This document shows, in pieces, positions 7,586-16,208 of a DNA stretch of 43,308 bases. Source of the DNA: an uncultured Dorea sp. (GTDB lineage Bacteria; Bacillota; Clostridia; Lachnospirales; Lachnospiraceae). The stretch's first letter is position 1; every line of letters begins with the position of its first letter. The position numbers and the translations under genes are program-made. The stretch is taken from positions 1-43,308 of the forward strand of contig CAKRAT010000010.1 in assembly GCA_934295165.1 (NCBI GenBank), read 5' to 3'. The notes under the pieces were generated by a model. That model saw only the letters and a program-made list of their open reading frames with translations, was not told where the DNA came from and did not search any database.

Positions 7586-8554
7586 TCACTTGCTTATCGG
7601 TTTGTAAAACATTTTCAGAATTTTTTCGTATACCTGCGCATCATTCAAATAGAACTCATCGTGTTCCTCTCCTGCAGTCATATTTCCCGGAAGCGATTCT
7701 ATCTGATCATCGATCTCATACTCTGCCAGTGTTTTCATCTGTCCAGCAGACATATCCGTATACAGATATTCTCCGGCACTGTTTTCAATCAGGCTATATA
7801 ATTCTTTTATATCTGATTGTTTCAACTGATGAATCAATGCCAGAATAAACTGATTCTGCCGGTTCATACGATCCGCATTACTTCCGGTAACTGCAGTATC
7901 ACGATAGCGTACATAGTTTTCAGCCTGTACACCATTCAAAGTAAGCTGTGCTCCTGCTGTGAATACCGGATCAATCGATGTATAATCTTCCGGCACTACA
8001 ATACCGACCCCTCCGAGTGTATCTACAATCTTCGAAATACCTTCTACATACAATGTAATGCAGGAACGCACCGGAACCCCATATAACAAATCCGACACAG
8101 TATTCTTTGTCAACTGGCTGGACTTTCTCGTACTATTCCCATAAGCATACTGCAATGCAATCTGCGCTTTTTCCTTAGCAAGAAATGTACCGGATTCATC
8201 ATAAATAGAAATATCCGTCATGGTATCCCTGGATATCTCCAGTATTTTTGCTGTTTGTTTCTTCTTATTCATAACAAGCAACAGGATTGTATCAGATTGT
8301 CCACTGTTTCCTGCCGTGCTATTCACTGTTGCTTTTTCTGAACTGTCCACCCCAAGAAACAACACAGTTGTAATATCCGAATTATATTTATACTTTTTCC
8401 CTTTGTAGGTAATGCTGCTGTCTTCCTCATCATCCGGTTCTGCCACAGTACTCTGACTTAGTTGTCCTTGTTTTATCTTTATCGTAATTCCAGCCAATAT
8501 AATTATGCCAACAACAAGTACCGCACATACCACAACCCATTTTTTCTTATTCAT
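7586..8554 (-). CDS. LytR-CpsA-Psr (LCP) family cell-wall polymer ligase
   Basis: A 322-residue membrane-anchored extracytoplasmic enzyme. One N-terminal helix (about 6-27) is followed by the LCP domain, with the TTVLFLGVDSSE strand, SDTILLLV, and the conserved Arg-Asp pair in ISRDTM that binds the polyprenyl pyrophosphate substrate. LCP enzymes transfer glycopolymers from the lipid carrier to peptidoglycan. The start overlaps the end of the sortase gene by 8 bp. Its place between sortase and sortase substrate suggests that protein and polymer attachment to the wall are made together here. Confidence 0.9.
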   Translation of the reverse strand: MNKKKWVVVCAVLVVGIIILAGITIKIKQGQLSQSTVAEPDDEEDSSITYKGKKYKYNSDITTVLFLGVDSSEKATVNSTAGNSGQSDTILLLVMNKKKQTAKILEISRDTMTDISIYDESGTFLAKEKAQIALQYAYGNSTRKSSQLTKNTVSDLLYGVPVRSCITLYVEGISKIVDTLGGVGIVVPEDYTSIDPVFTAGAQLTLNGVQAENYVRYRDTAVTGSNADRMNRQNQFILALIHQLKQSDIKELYSLIENSAGEYLYTDMSAGQMKTLAEYEIDDQIESLPGNMTAGEEHDEFYLNDAQVYEKILKMFYKPISK

Positions 8555-9317
8555 CCATCAGCACCGCCTCTACTATATATCTCTTCTCCGGCCGCCCTCC
8601 GATACAGGTGCTCAGCGTCAATATGTGACTGTCTGTATCTACCTGCACAGATTCATCTCTGCTGTCTTTCATGTCTCTTGAACCCTGAATCGAATTCAAA
8701 TACAACTGTCTCTGATATGCATCTGTAAAATCATAGCTATTCAGAATATGTTCATTACCATACACCACTGCTGCAAAAATGCGGTATGTCAGCTTTTTCT
8801 CCGGTGTATAGATATACACATACGGATGTTCTGTCAGGTACTGCGGATCTTCATACGCATGTAATCCCTGGAACATACTTCCATCTTTCATGTTGTGCCC
8901 ATAAATCACCGTATTGTAATCCGAAAAATCTTTTGCATTCAAGGACTCCGTATAGATAGATCCCGGATATCCGGACTTTCCGTCTATCGTATGATTCAGA
9001 TAATATGTATCATCTTCTGCACTTTGTACGATCGGATAGTTGATCTTTGTATCCGGAATTTCAATCCATGCATAGATATCCGGATTCGTCTCTTTTAATG
9101 AATCAAAATCAATCGGACTTACATATGTGTCTTTCTGTTCCGTGTCATCAGAAGAATCTATGTCTTTCTTCTTATTATCAACTGCTTCTTTCTGCACTTT
9201 TGAATAGACATCCGCATTATCTGCTTTATGATATTCATACCACACAATAAAACCGATACAGCAGACAGACAACAGAATCATCAGAATTCCCAGTCCTTTT
9301 CGCACCTTATTTTTCAT
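8547..9317 (-). CDS. srtB: class B sortase
   Basis: A 256-residue transpeptidase with an N-terminal membrane anchor (about 8-26), a charged linker rich in Asp and Lys, and the sortase fold. The catalytic triad is visible: His in VIYGHNM, Cys in TLSTC, and Arg in GGRPEKRY. The TLSTC box and spacing are those of class B. The ATG overlaps the wzz-like stop by one base (TAATG), which implies translational coupling. The probable substrate is the SPKTG protein two genes on; the M64 protease at 10.3-13.0 kb also ends in a sorting-like tail. Confidence 0.9.
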   Translation of the reverse strand: MKNKVRKGLGILMILLSVCCIGFIVWYEYHKADNADVYSKVQKEAVDNKKKDIDSSDDTEQKDTYVSPIDFDSLKETNPDIYAWIEIPDTKINYPIVQSAEDDTYYLNHTIDGKSGYPGSIYTESLNAKDFSDYNTVIYGHNMKDGSMFQGLHAYEDPQYLTEHPYVYIYTPEKKLTYRIFAAVVYGNEHILNSYDFTDAYQRQLYLNSIQGSRDMKDSRDESVQVDTDSHILTLSTCIGGRPEKRYIVEAVLMDE

Positions 9318-10024
9318 TATGCAGTCTTCTTTCTGTTCTTTTTCTCCATTGGAATCTCTGCAAGGGTATTCAGCTGCAGATATTTTCTTACATCTTCTTC
9401 TGTCTTGATCGTATCATCTAAAAGATAACACAGCACAATAATTGCAACCGCAATTGCCGCACCAACAATTCCTCCCATTGCAATATTCTTCGTCAGATTC
9501 GGGCTCGATGGTGCCTTCGGTGTAATTGCCTTCTCCGCAATACTTGGTTTATCCGTTGCCATTACAGATGAAATATTCTCTGCAACCGCTTCTGCCATAG
9601 CATTTGAAATTGTCTTTGCAAGCTTCGGATCGGAATTTGTTACGTGAATCTTAAGAATATGTGAATCTGTAGGATTCTCCAAATTAACTGCTCCAACTAA
9701 CTGTTCATATGACATATCTAAATCCAGTTCTTTAATTACGCTCTGAATAACCGGTCTGCTTTTTGCCATGATTGTAAAATCTGCCGTTAATTCCGAACTA
9801 AGCTGCAAATCTGCGACCGATGAAATACTGGTTGTTTGTCCCAGAATATATATCATAGAAGTAGCCGTATACTGAGGAGTAACCATAAGTTTTGTATAAC
9901 CACCTGCAAGTACCGCACCAATCACCAGACATGCAACAATCGCCCAAAGCTTTCTCCATAACGCTCCGGCCAGTTCTAACAGATCGATCTGCATATCTTC
10001 TGTATTTCTTATCTTTTCCTCCAT
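9317..10024 (-). CDS. Wzz/CapA-type chain-length and BY-kinase activator protein
   Basis: A 235-residue inner-membrane protein with the Wzz layout: cytoplasmic N-terminus, first helix (about 27-45), an extracellular coiled region with VTPQYTATSMIYI after it, and a second helix (about 182-203, preceded by the Pro-rich APSSPNLTK). The short cytoplasmic tail that follows is expected to dock on and activate the BY-kinase made from the same operon. It is the first gene after the promoter at 10087-10115, with a GGAGG site before the ATG. Confidence 0.88.
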   Translation of the reverse strand: MEEKIRNTEDMQIDLLELAGALWRKLWAIVACLVIGAVLAGGYTKLMVTPQYTATSMIYILGQTTSISSVADLQLSSELTADFTIMAKSRPVIQSVIKELDLDMSYEQLVGAVNLENPTDSHILKIHVTNSDPKLAKTISNAMAEAVAENISSVMATDKPSIAEKAITPKAPSSPNLTKNIAMGGIVGAAIAVAIIVLCYLLDDTIKTEEDVRKYLQLNTLAEIPMEKKNRKKTA

Positions 10025-10086
10025 TATAATCCTCCACGCTTTTATTTTGACATTTTCACCCTATACTACAAGGCATTCGCTTTTAC

Positions 10087-10115
10087 ATTATAATGCGTCT
10101 TTTTAAAAATGAAAA
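10087..10115 (-). promoter_or_regulatory. promoter of the surface-signalling operon
   Basis: On the minus strand TTTTCA (10110-10115) and a perfect TATAAT (10087-10092) are 17 bases apart. The predicted leader to the wzz-like ATG is about 55 bases. Confidence 0.65.
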
Positions 10116-10120
10116 GGGGG

Positions 10121-10137
10121 TTTTTTATTATAAAAAA
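10121..10137. promoter_or_regulatory. AT-rich palindrome upstream of the operon -35
   Basis: TTTTTTAT and its exact complement flank a single T. It sits 5 bases upstream of the -35 element of the minus-strand promoter, in the divergent region shared with the M64 gene. It may be an UP-like element, an operator for either gene, or only A/T-rich DNA. Confidence 0.35.
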
Positions 10138-10264
10138 TCCGATTTCTTGATTTTCGTTATTTTATCTACTTTTCTCATACTTTTCTTATTGTTTTTGTGT
10201 ATTTTCTATGATATCTTTTTCTTAACGTATATACCATACACATGATATCTGGGAGGAATTCATC

Positions 10265-10408
10265 ATGTACTACAACGAAAAGATGTCATCGAAAGGAGGT
10301 TTCTATGGTAAGAAAAAATTTATGGAAAAAGAGATTTGCTCCTGTTCTCGCAGGCGCCCTGGTGATATCGTCACTTCTGATACCACCATCCACCACATCC
10401 GCAGCTGA
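10265..10408 (+). CDS. possible upstream ORF overlapping the M64 start
   Basis: A 47-codon frame begins with ATG at 10265 behind a good GGGAGGA site (10251-10257) and ends with TGA at 10406-10408, 100 bases inside the protease gene in another frame. The N-terminal part is Lys/Gly-rich and includes the protease ribosome site. It could be a leader peptide that couples or tunes translation of the protease, or a chance frame. No family resemblance. Confidence 0.3.
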   Translation: MYYNEKMSSKGGFYGKKKFMEKEICSCSRRRPGDIVTSDTTIHHIRS

Positions 10409-13022
10409 GCCGGTTCCAGTACAGACCGCCCAAACTACCGCGGATTCCGTTCCGGCTCAGGCTGTAAAAGATGCTGCAGATCCGATTCCGGACAAAACGC
10501 CGCATCTTGTTTATGGCAGCAAAACCCTCGCAGATGAGGATGCATTTGTCCTGCTGATCTTCGGCGATGGATTCACCGCAGATCAGCAGCAGAAGTTCTA
10601 CGACGAGTCGCAGAAAACTGCAGACTATCTCATGCAGACTTCTCCTTGGGACGAATTCAAAGACACGATCAAGATCTATGCTCTCGGTGTTGTGTCCAAT
10701 GAATCCGGTGCAAGAGCCGACAATGCCGTGAATCAGGAACAGGCGAATGCCGACACCCGAGATACCTACTTTGGTTCTTCTTTCTGGTCCGGCGGAATGC
10801 AGCGTCTTCTGACGATCAGCAGTGAAGGTTCCAAGAAAGCAAAAGCCCTGGCAGATACCTATCTTCCGGCTACCGATTTTACCGTCGTGATCGTAAATGC
10901 CACCACTTACGGCGGCAGCGGCGGAGATACCTGTGTTGCGTCTCTGAATAATGAATCACTGGAAATGATGCTTCACGAACTCGGTCATACAACAGCCAAA
11001 CTCTCGGATGAATATTTCGCAGGTGCCAGTTACGCAGCAGAAATGCCGAATATGACCGCAGAATCCGATCCTTCTAAAGTACGCTGGTCACGCTTCATCG
11101 GCAAGAACGGTGTCGGTGTCTACGAATACGACAACGGCGGCAACGGATGGTATCGCCCGCATCAGAACTGCAAGATGCGTTTTCTCGGCAAACAGTATGC
11201 TTTCTGTGACGTATGTAAAGAACAGATCCGTAAGACTTTCTGTCAGGATTCCAATGTTACCAAACTGTTCTTCCAGCCATACGCCGACATGTTCTATGAA
11301 TCAGAGACCGGCAAAGACATGAAAGAATACTTTATTCTCCGCAAAGGCAAGAATGAAATTACCGGTGACAAACTCGGGGATGCCCTGAAGCTTACTTATA
11401 AGAATACCGCAACCGGAGAAGTTATCGAAGGTGTTCCTAACAAAGCCGGAACTTATACGATCGAAGCTTCTTATGCCGGAGATTCTGTCTATGCACCTTG
11501 CACACAGACTGCAACTTACACGATCGAGCTTCCTGATCTCATTACTCTGGATGTTCCTTCCAAAGTATACGACGGCAAGCCGGCTGATCTGGATTATAAG
11601 GTAAATTACGACAAAGAATATACGGTAAGTGCTCATTATAAAGGAACCGTTCCTTATGCCGCAGAGATTACCTATGACTATGACAGCGACGAAGCACCTG
11701 TAACACCGGGACGCTACAGCGTTACATTAACCGCTTATGACAAGGCTACCGGCAAAGCAATCAGCAGTAAGACCAAAGATTATGAAATCACTTTCAAATC
11801 AACGGTTCTTCAGAATAATGACACTTCAGAATATCCGGGTGCCATGCCTTATTACAACAATAAGACTATCGTATTCTCCGGTGAAGGATACACTGCAGAT
11901 GAACAGACTTCCTTCGAAGATACTGCAAAAGAATTCGTCAGACATTTCCGCAGTACCGAGCCATTTAAAGAGGCCGATACATACTTCAACTACCATACAG
12001 TAGAGACAGTATCGGAAGAATCCGGTATCGGCACTACCGCAAAAGATACTTACTACAAACTTACTTACGATAAAGATGGTAAAATCGTACCGACAGAGGA
12101 AAGTACTGCCGGCGCAATGTATATCGGCAATAACGTCATTACTTCTTATTATAAAGCAAATATCGTAATCGTTAATGATAAGAATGTAAAGAAAAGCGCA
12201 ACCGTGAAAAACAAACGTTTCACGATCTACACAACAGCAGACGAAGCCGGCATGGAATTTGCTTCTAATGAACTCCGTAATTACTTCACCAATCAAAGCG
12301 AAGGCTACGTTCCTTCTACAGATGAAGAAAAAGCCGCTGAACGGACAGAGTTCTTAAAAGCACTTTATTACACATGGTACGGTTCCGATTATGCTCCGGT
12401 ACTCAGCCGGGCTTATGACGAGACATTTGTAGAGAACGGTTCTCCAATCGATCTCGCTCCATATTTCCACACCTATGTATTAGGCAAGGAAGTGGAAGGT
12501 GTCTCTTACAAAATGACATACTACGCAGATGACAACGGCGCAGTCGGCGAAGAACTTTCCGAAGTTCCTTCTGCTGCCGGAACCTATCATGCGAAAGCTG
12601 AACTCGTTATGGAAGATACTTCCGATTACAATGAACCATGCAAAAAAGTGACACTGGACGGCGAAACATATTCCCTTCCTCTCGCACGCGGATGGACTAC
12701 CTATACGATTCAGGCCAAAGACGATCCGGAAAATCCAAATCCAGAGAATCCTGATCCTGGTAATCAGAATCCAGGCAGCCAGAATCCGGGAAATCAGAAT
12801 CCGGGCAACGGAAATAACAACCAGACTGCCGGTAATGGGCAGAAACAGAATCCTTCCGGCACAAAAAATCCTTCCAGACAGAAAGGAACTTCTACCGGCA
12901 GCAGCAAAAAAGCTGCAAAGACCAGCGACCAGTCCGCAGCAGGAATGTATCTCCTTCTTTCTCTGGTATCAGCCGCATTAGTGCTTTCTGTTATCTTTAA
13001 GAAACGTAGATATAGAGCATAA
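10305..13022 (+). CDS. secreted M64-family (IgA-protease type) metallopeptidase with a degenerate second copy
   Basis: A 905-residue secreted protein. The ATG at 10305 is chosen because AAAGGAGG lies 5-12 bases before it; an in-frame upstream start has none. Order of parts: signal peptide (1-35), M64 catalytic domain (~60-330) with HELGHTTAKLSDEY at 224-237, where His224, Glu225 and His228 are the zinc-binding motif; Ig/MBG-like beta modules (~340-500); a second M64-like region (~515-700) that repeats the first (GEGYTADEQ against GDGFTADQQ) but has NELRNYF where HELGH should be; a Pro/Asn/Gly linker (~810-850); and KTSDQ plus a membrane helix and KKRRYRA, a sorting-like tail. M64 includes the Clostridium ramosum IgA protease, so mucosal IgA is a plausible but unproven substrate. 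Confidence 0.88.
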   Translation: MVRKNLWKKRFAPVLAGALVISSLLIPPSTTSAAEPVPVQTAQTTADSVPAQAVKDAADPIPDKTPHLVYGSKTLADEDAFVLLIFGDGFTADQQQKFYDESQKTADYLMQTSPWDEFKDTIKIYALGVVSNESGARADNAVNQEQANADTRDTYFGSSFWSGGMQRLLTISSEGSKKAKALADTYLPATDFTVVIVNATTYGGSGGDTCVASLNNESLEMMLHELGHTTAKLSDEYFAGASYAAEMPNMTAESDPSKVRWSRFIGKNGVGVYEYDNGGNGWYRPHQNCKMRFLGKQYAFCDVCKEQIRKTFCQDSNVTKLFFQPYADMFYESETGKDMKEYFILRKGKNEITGDKLGDALKLTYKNTATGEVIEGVPNKAGTYTIEASYAGDSVYAPCTQTATYTIELPDLITLDVPSKVYDGKPADLDYKVNYDKEYTVSAHYKGTVPYAAEITYDYDSDEAPVTPGRYSVTLTAYDKATGKAISSKTKDYEITFKSTVLQNNDTSEYPGAMPYYNNKTIVFSGEGYTADEQTSFEDTAKEFVRHFRSTEPFKEADTYFNYHTVETVSEESGIGTTAKDTYYKLTYDKDGKIVPTEESTAGAMYIGNNVITSYYKANIVIVNDKNVKKSATVKNKRFTIYTTADEAGMEFASNELRNYFTNQSEGYVPSTDEEKAAERTEFLKALYYTWYGSDYAPVLSRAYDETFVENGSPIDLAPYFHTYVLGKEVEGVSYKMTYYADDNGAVGEELSEVPSAAGTYHAKAELVMEDTSDYNEPCKKVTLDGETYSLPLARGWTTYTIQAKDDPENPNPENPDPGNQNPGSQNPGNQNPGNGNNNQTAGNGQKQNPSGTKNPSRQKGTSTGSSKKAAKTSDQSAAGMYLLLSLVSAALVLSVIFKKRRYRA

Positions 13023-13046
13023 GACGTAAAATATAACTGTAAAGTG

Positions 13047-13077
13047 CAAGAGAAGTTGCCAGCGGCAACTTCTCTTG
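13047..13077. repeat. perfect hairpin; REP-like repeat copy 1 and shared terminator
   Basis: Two exact 14-bp arms (13047-13060, 13064-13077) around a 3-base loop, lying between the ends of the plus-strand protease gene and the minus-strand small membrane protein gene. There is no good T run on either side, so termination would rest on stem strength. Its sequence recurs with four changes in 29 bases at 30115-30143 and more loosely at 30073-30097, which marks it as a member of a palindromic repeat family. Confidence 0.7.
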
Positions 13078-13087
13078 TTCCAGAATA

Positions 13088-13228
13088 TCATTTCTCTATT
13101 TTATCTTCGTTTTCCCGTTCTTCCAGTTTTCTTTCTGCCATTGCTGATACTTTTACACAGCTGTATAATACGAAACTGAAAATGCATAATATTATAATTA
13201 AGAGCAGGATCAAGGTTGCTGTAATCAT
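13088..13228 (-). CDS. small single-span membrane protein (46 aa)
   Basis: Minus-strand frame from ATG 13228 to TGA 13088-13090. The N-terminal ~28 residues are almost wholly hydrophobic (TLILLLIIILCIFSF), followed by a charged helix rich in Glu, Arg and Lys. The ATG at 13228 has AAGGA 8 bases before it; a second ATG 9 bases upstream has the same site too close. The hairpin at 13047-13077 follows directly. Transcription may come from the gene upstream or from a TATAAT at about 13262-13267. Layout resembles small regulatory membrane proteins, but no family is recognised. Confidence 0.5.
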   Translation of the reverse strand: MITATLILLLIIILCIFSFVLYSCVKVSAMAERKLEERENEDKIEK

Positions 13229-13315
13229 TACTATCATTTCCTTTGCGTTATGATAGTATGTATTATATGCGGCGGTGTGGTGGGATATGCAGGGGATTTT
13301 CCACTTACCGCATAA

Positions 13316-14740
13316 CTATATTTCATCTCTCATGTATTTTCTAATCACAGCCGCAAAGAAATTTGCAATAAACATTGTATTTAATAGTGATTGGATTGTT
13401 GTACATATTTGTGAAACTCCCACGGGCGTATACACAGTAGCATCAGCATTTATTATCCGTAAAACAGAATAATACACCGAAGTCCACAAATCCAGTCTTT
13501 CCATTTTTTGTGTTATCGTATTCAGAAACTGCACAATCGGAAAACTGCTATATATTGCCGCAAAGCAGACTGTGCTCATGAGCAAATACATAATCCATCG
13601 ACTTGGAATATAAAATCCTCCCGTTAAGATTACGAACAACCTTCTCCATCCGTTGTTAGAATATAATACTTTTTTATATTTCATATTACTGTATAGATTA
13701 TGATTTTCTTTTAAATCCCCGTGCTTCAAAACAATATTAACCATGTCTAATGTAATTTCATCCGGGGGAACCGAAGCCTGTCGCTTTTTACACATAAATG
13801 TCAGATAAAAGTCCTCTACATTTTTTATTTTCACAGGCATGTCTGCATTTATCTGTTTTATCATTCTTCTATTGATGTTTTTAGCATCAAACTGTGACAT
13901 ATCGATTTTTCCTTTTATTTCATCTATCTTTGCTATATATGGCTCAACAAATTCATTTAAAAACCAACTCTGCTTATTCAGCGAACACGAATGAAAAATA
14001 AATCTGTATATTTTACAATATTCTATTCTCAACACATCTAAATCCGAATTATATAACATTAACTGCTTTACATTAACACTACTAAAATATGCGGCAGATA
14101 CATTTGTACACGTCATTTTTCCCATTATAATACACTGTGAAAATTGAATTTTAGCCGAACTGCCTATTTCCACATTACCTTCAATAATACAATTACAGAT
14201 ATCAATTTTCCCTTTCTCAAATTTAAGATCTGCAGCTATATAACGATTTTTAATACAGACATCTCTGTCTTCTATTTCTATGTATTTAAGATTTTCTATC
14301 TGCCCGCCCATTCTCCACATATCAATATCAAATTGGTCAAGTGAAAATACTCCCGAAAAAGGCTGTTGAGTTAATTTTCCCAGTTCTTTTATGCTATAGA
14401 TTTTATTCTGTTTAATAATGTCACTTAATATATACCTATTCAATGGGTACCTGTCTGACTTCTCAAACCTGCATAAGAGAAGTTTTAGAATCTGCTCATC
14501 AGAAATTTTTGCTTCTTCACCATTCACAATCCACCTGTTATTTTCATTGGGATTTTCCCGATATATAAGTGATATTACATCGTATATATCTTCAATATTA
14601 TTCTCATTCTCTTCAAATGATATTATAAATTCCTTATCATTCTTTTTACACTCTAATTCTTTCATTTCCGCAACAAATAAATAGAACGAATTGTGTTCGA
14701 GGAAATGATAGGTATTCTCTGTAATTGTTATTTTATACAT
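13316..14740 (-). CDS. beta-helix-like protein with a C-terminal two-TM channel-like domain
   Basis: A 474-residue protein. The N-terminal ~135 residues are acidic and of unknown fold. Residues ~140-260 show short repeats in which a hydrophobic or cysteine residue recurs about every five or ten positions (CNCIIEGN, FSQCIIMG, YFSSVNV, YNSDLDV), like divergent pentapeptide or right-handed beta-helix coils. The last ~110 residues carry two membrane helices (~377-400 and ~445-465) around a loop YYSVLRIINADATVYTP, which has the spacing of a 2-TM potassium-channel pore (helix, pore loop, helix ending in IRKY) but without a TVGYG filter. It is a single gene with an AAGGAA site. Possible promoter at 14799-14828. 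Function unknown; an ion-conducting effector is one guess. Confidence 0.6.
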   Translation of the reverse strand: MYKITITENTYHFLEHNSFYLFVAEMKELECKKNDKEFIISFEENENNIEDIYDVISLIYRENPNENNRWIVNGEEAKISDEQILKLLLCRFEKSDRYPLNRYILSDIIKQNKIYSIKELGKLTQQPFSGVFSLDQFDIDMWRMGGQIENLKYIEIEDRDVCIKNRYIAADLKFEKGKIDICNCIIEGNVEIGSSAKIQFSQCIIMGKMTCTNVSAAYFSSVNVKQLMLYNSDLDVLRIEYCKIYRFIFHSCSLNKQSWFLNEFVEPYIAKIDEIKGKIDMSQFDAKNINRRMIKQINADMPVKIKNVEDFYLTFMCKKRQASVPPDEITLDMVNIVLKHGDLKENHNLYSNMKYKKVLYSNNGWRRLFVILTGGFYIPSRWIMYLLMSTVCFAAIYSSFPIVQFLNTITQKMERLDLWTSVYYSVLRIINADATVYTPVGVSQICTTIQSLLNTMFIANFFAAVIRKYMRDEI

Positions 14741-14933
14741 TTATTATTTCCTTAAAAGGAATGCAATGCAATAAGAAGAATCGCAGCCCAGAACGACTGG
14801 TATAATGCGTTTAACACATTGCAGGCAATTTTTTACATATCTCAAGCATCTTATTTCCCATTGCATTCCGTTCTTTCTATTCCGCTCAATCTTCCTATTG
14901 CATTTCAAACTACTTCCCAGTCTTCATTTCAGA

Positions 14934-15704
14934 TTACTTTTCTGTCTTCACTTCAAACCGCTGCCCTGTCATCGCTTCAAAACTTGTCCGCACTGCTTCT
15001 TCAGATATATCACATTCCAGATACCACACCGGCACCACACGGAGCAACTCATCCAAAAGTTCCAGTACTCTTCCCGCATTCTCCGAATTGTTGGTAAAAT
15101 ATATCTGCCGGATCAGGTAAGGAAGTGCTTCTTCGGCCTCCAGACGCCGGATCTGGTTCTTTTCGGCCTGTGCCAGGATGCAGATTCCTTTAAGTTCACC
15201 ATCCATATTGGTCTGCCACTTTTCTTTGCCTGCCCATGGTGTACCATATGCACGGACTTCAGATTTTTCAACTGACAGAAATGGCTTGTCTCCGTTTATT
15301 ACCTGCACCTGGTCTCCCAGATACTTTCTCCACAGAGAGATATGTGTTGATTTTCCGGTTCCGCTCGGTGCGGTGAACATATAGGCACCCCCATTCCAGG
15401 ATATCACGGCACCATGCATCAGGAAACGCTTCCACTTCGGCATATCTTCTGCAATCTTACGGAGAACTGCCAACGTTTCCAAATACTGTGGCGTATACTG
15501 TGGCTTCTGTTCTTTCTTTTCTTCCTGTTCTTTTGTACGCACAGTCTCTTCCTGTTCATTCCGGATATCCCCCTGCGAAATCTCAATTCTGAACTGTTCT
15601 TCTTCTGAATCATCCACCACATAATCTCCACAATAATTCTTCGTCGCATCATACAGACTATGAACTGCGATCACCTTATCCGCAAGCCTTATCTTAAATT
15701 CCAT
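14934..15704 (-). CDS. HPr-kinase-like (SynE/PadeK-type) kinase of the PqqD cassette
   Basis: A 256-residue cytosolic protein whose C-terminal half is the HPr kinase/phosphorylase fold without the usual HPr-kinase N-domain. Seen: Walker A APSGTGKST near residue 115-123, the INGDKPFL strand and the YGTPWAGKE loop that follow it in this subfamily. In lasso-peptide clusters of Firmicutes (paeninodin) a homologous kinase phosphorylates a C-terminal Ser of the precursor. Residues ~35-70 are a Glu/Lys-rich insertion. It is the last gene of the cassette, with a GGAGGGG site, after the signal peptidase. What it phosphorylates here is not known. Confidence 0.8.
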   Translation of the reverse strand: MEFKIRLADKVIAVHSLYDATKNYCGDYVVDDSEEEQFRIEISQGDIRNEQEETVRTKEQEEKKEQKPQYTPQYLETLAVLRKIAEDMPKWKRFLMHGAVISWNGGAYMFTAPSGTGKSTHISLWRKYLGDQVQVINGDKPFLSVEKSEVRAYGTPWAGKEKWQTNMDGELKGICILAQAEKNQIRRLEAEEALPYLIRQIYFTNNSENAGRVLELLDELLRVVPVWYLECDISEEAVRTSFEAMTGQRFEVKTEK

Positions 15705-15767
15705 GTCCCCTCCATTTTTATCCTTATACTTCTCGGCCTTAGTACTTTCGCCGTTTTGCTTCTCAAC

Positions 15768-16205
15768 TTATCTCTTTTTACTTCTCAGTCTTTTCACACG
15801 TCTCCCTACCGCAAATACAATCCGCATGCAGACACGGCGTATCGGATAGCACGCTACCCAGACGCGTGTATACATCCGGTATTTCCAGCCATTCATATCC
15901 ACTTCTTTTCCATCCCTGAAAAACTGATCCAGCACGCCTATGATCTGTTCATCCCTGATTCCGTATTCTTTCGCAATACAGTTATCTCCACAAATCGTAT
16001 AGCTGTCCCGCTCCACTTTCACAATTCTATGAAGAACATAATCTTCACCCCGTCTATAAAGTGGTACATCATATCGTTTCAACCTTCCTTTTACCGGCCG
16101 GATCACGATCGTATCTCTTCTGTTCCGAAGCATAGGGTACATACTGATACCTGCTGTAGTGCTGACATATACTCCATTTTCCCGGATTATATCCTCTATA
16201 TGCAT
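15768..16205 (-). CDS. S26-type signal peptidase with Ser/His active site
   Basis: A 145-residue peptidase. The catalytic serine is Ser21 in GISMYPMLR, and GDN near 73-75 is the conserved domain II strand end. In place of the lysine of ordinary bacterial signal peptidase I there is His59 in YVLHRI, as in the archaeal/ER-type and SipW enzymes. It has no N-terminal anchor; a moderately hydrophobic stretch with basic residues at the C-terminus (~112-135) may bind the membrane. It begins 3 bases after the PqqD gene and takes its ribosome site (GAGGAG) from the end of that gene. In this context it is the likely leader-removing protease of the cassette. Confidence 0.75.
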   Translation of the reverse strand: MHIEDIIRENGVYVSTTAGISMYPMLRNRRDTIVIRPVKGRLKRYDVPLYRRGEDYVLHRIVKVERDSYTICGDNCIAKEYGIRDEQIIGVLDQFFRDGKEVDMNGWKYRMYTRVWVACYPIRRVCMRIVFAVGRRVKRLRSKKR

Positions 16206-16208
16206 TTC

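Noticed and set aside
10142..10240. Promoter of the M64 gene
   Set aside because: Several AT-rich -10-like strings occur (for example a TATCTT with a TTGTTT 17 bases before it), but none stands out, so no feature is listed.
13044..13253. Plus-strand 69-codon ORF after the M64 gene
   Set aside because: It begins in the terminator hairpin, has no ribosome site, and is antisense to a better minus-strand frame (13088-13228) with a ribosome site and a clear membrane helix.
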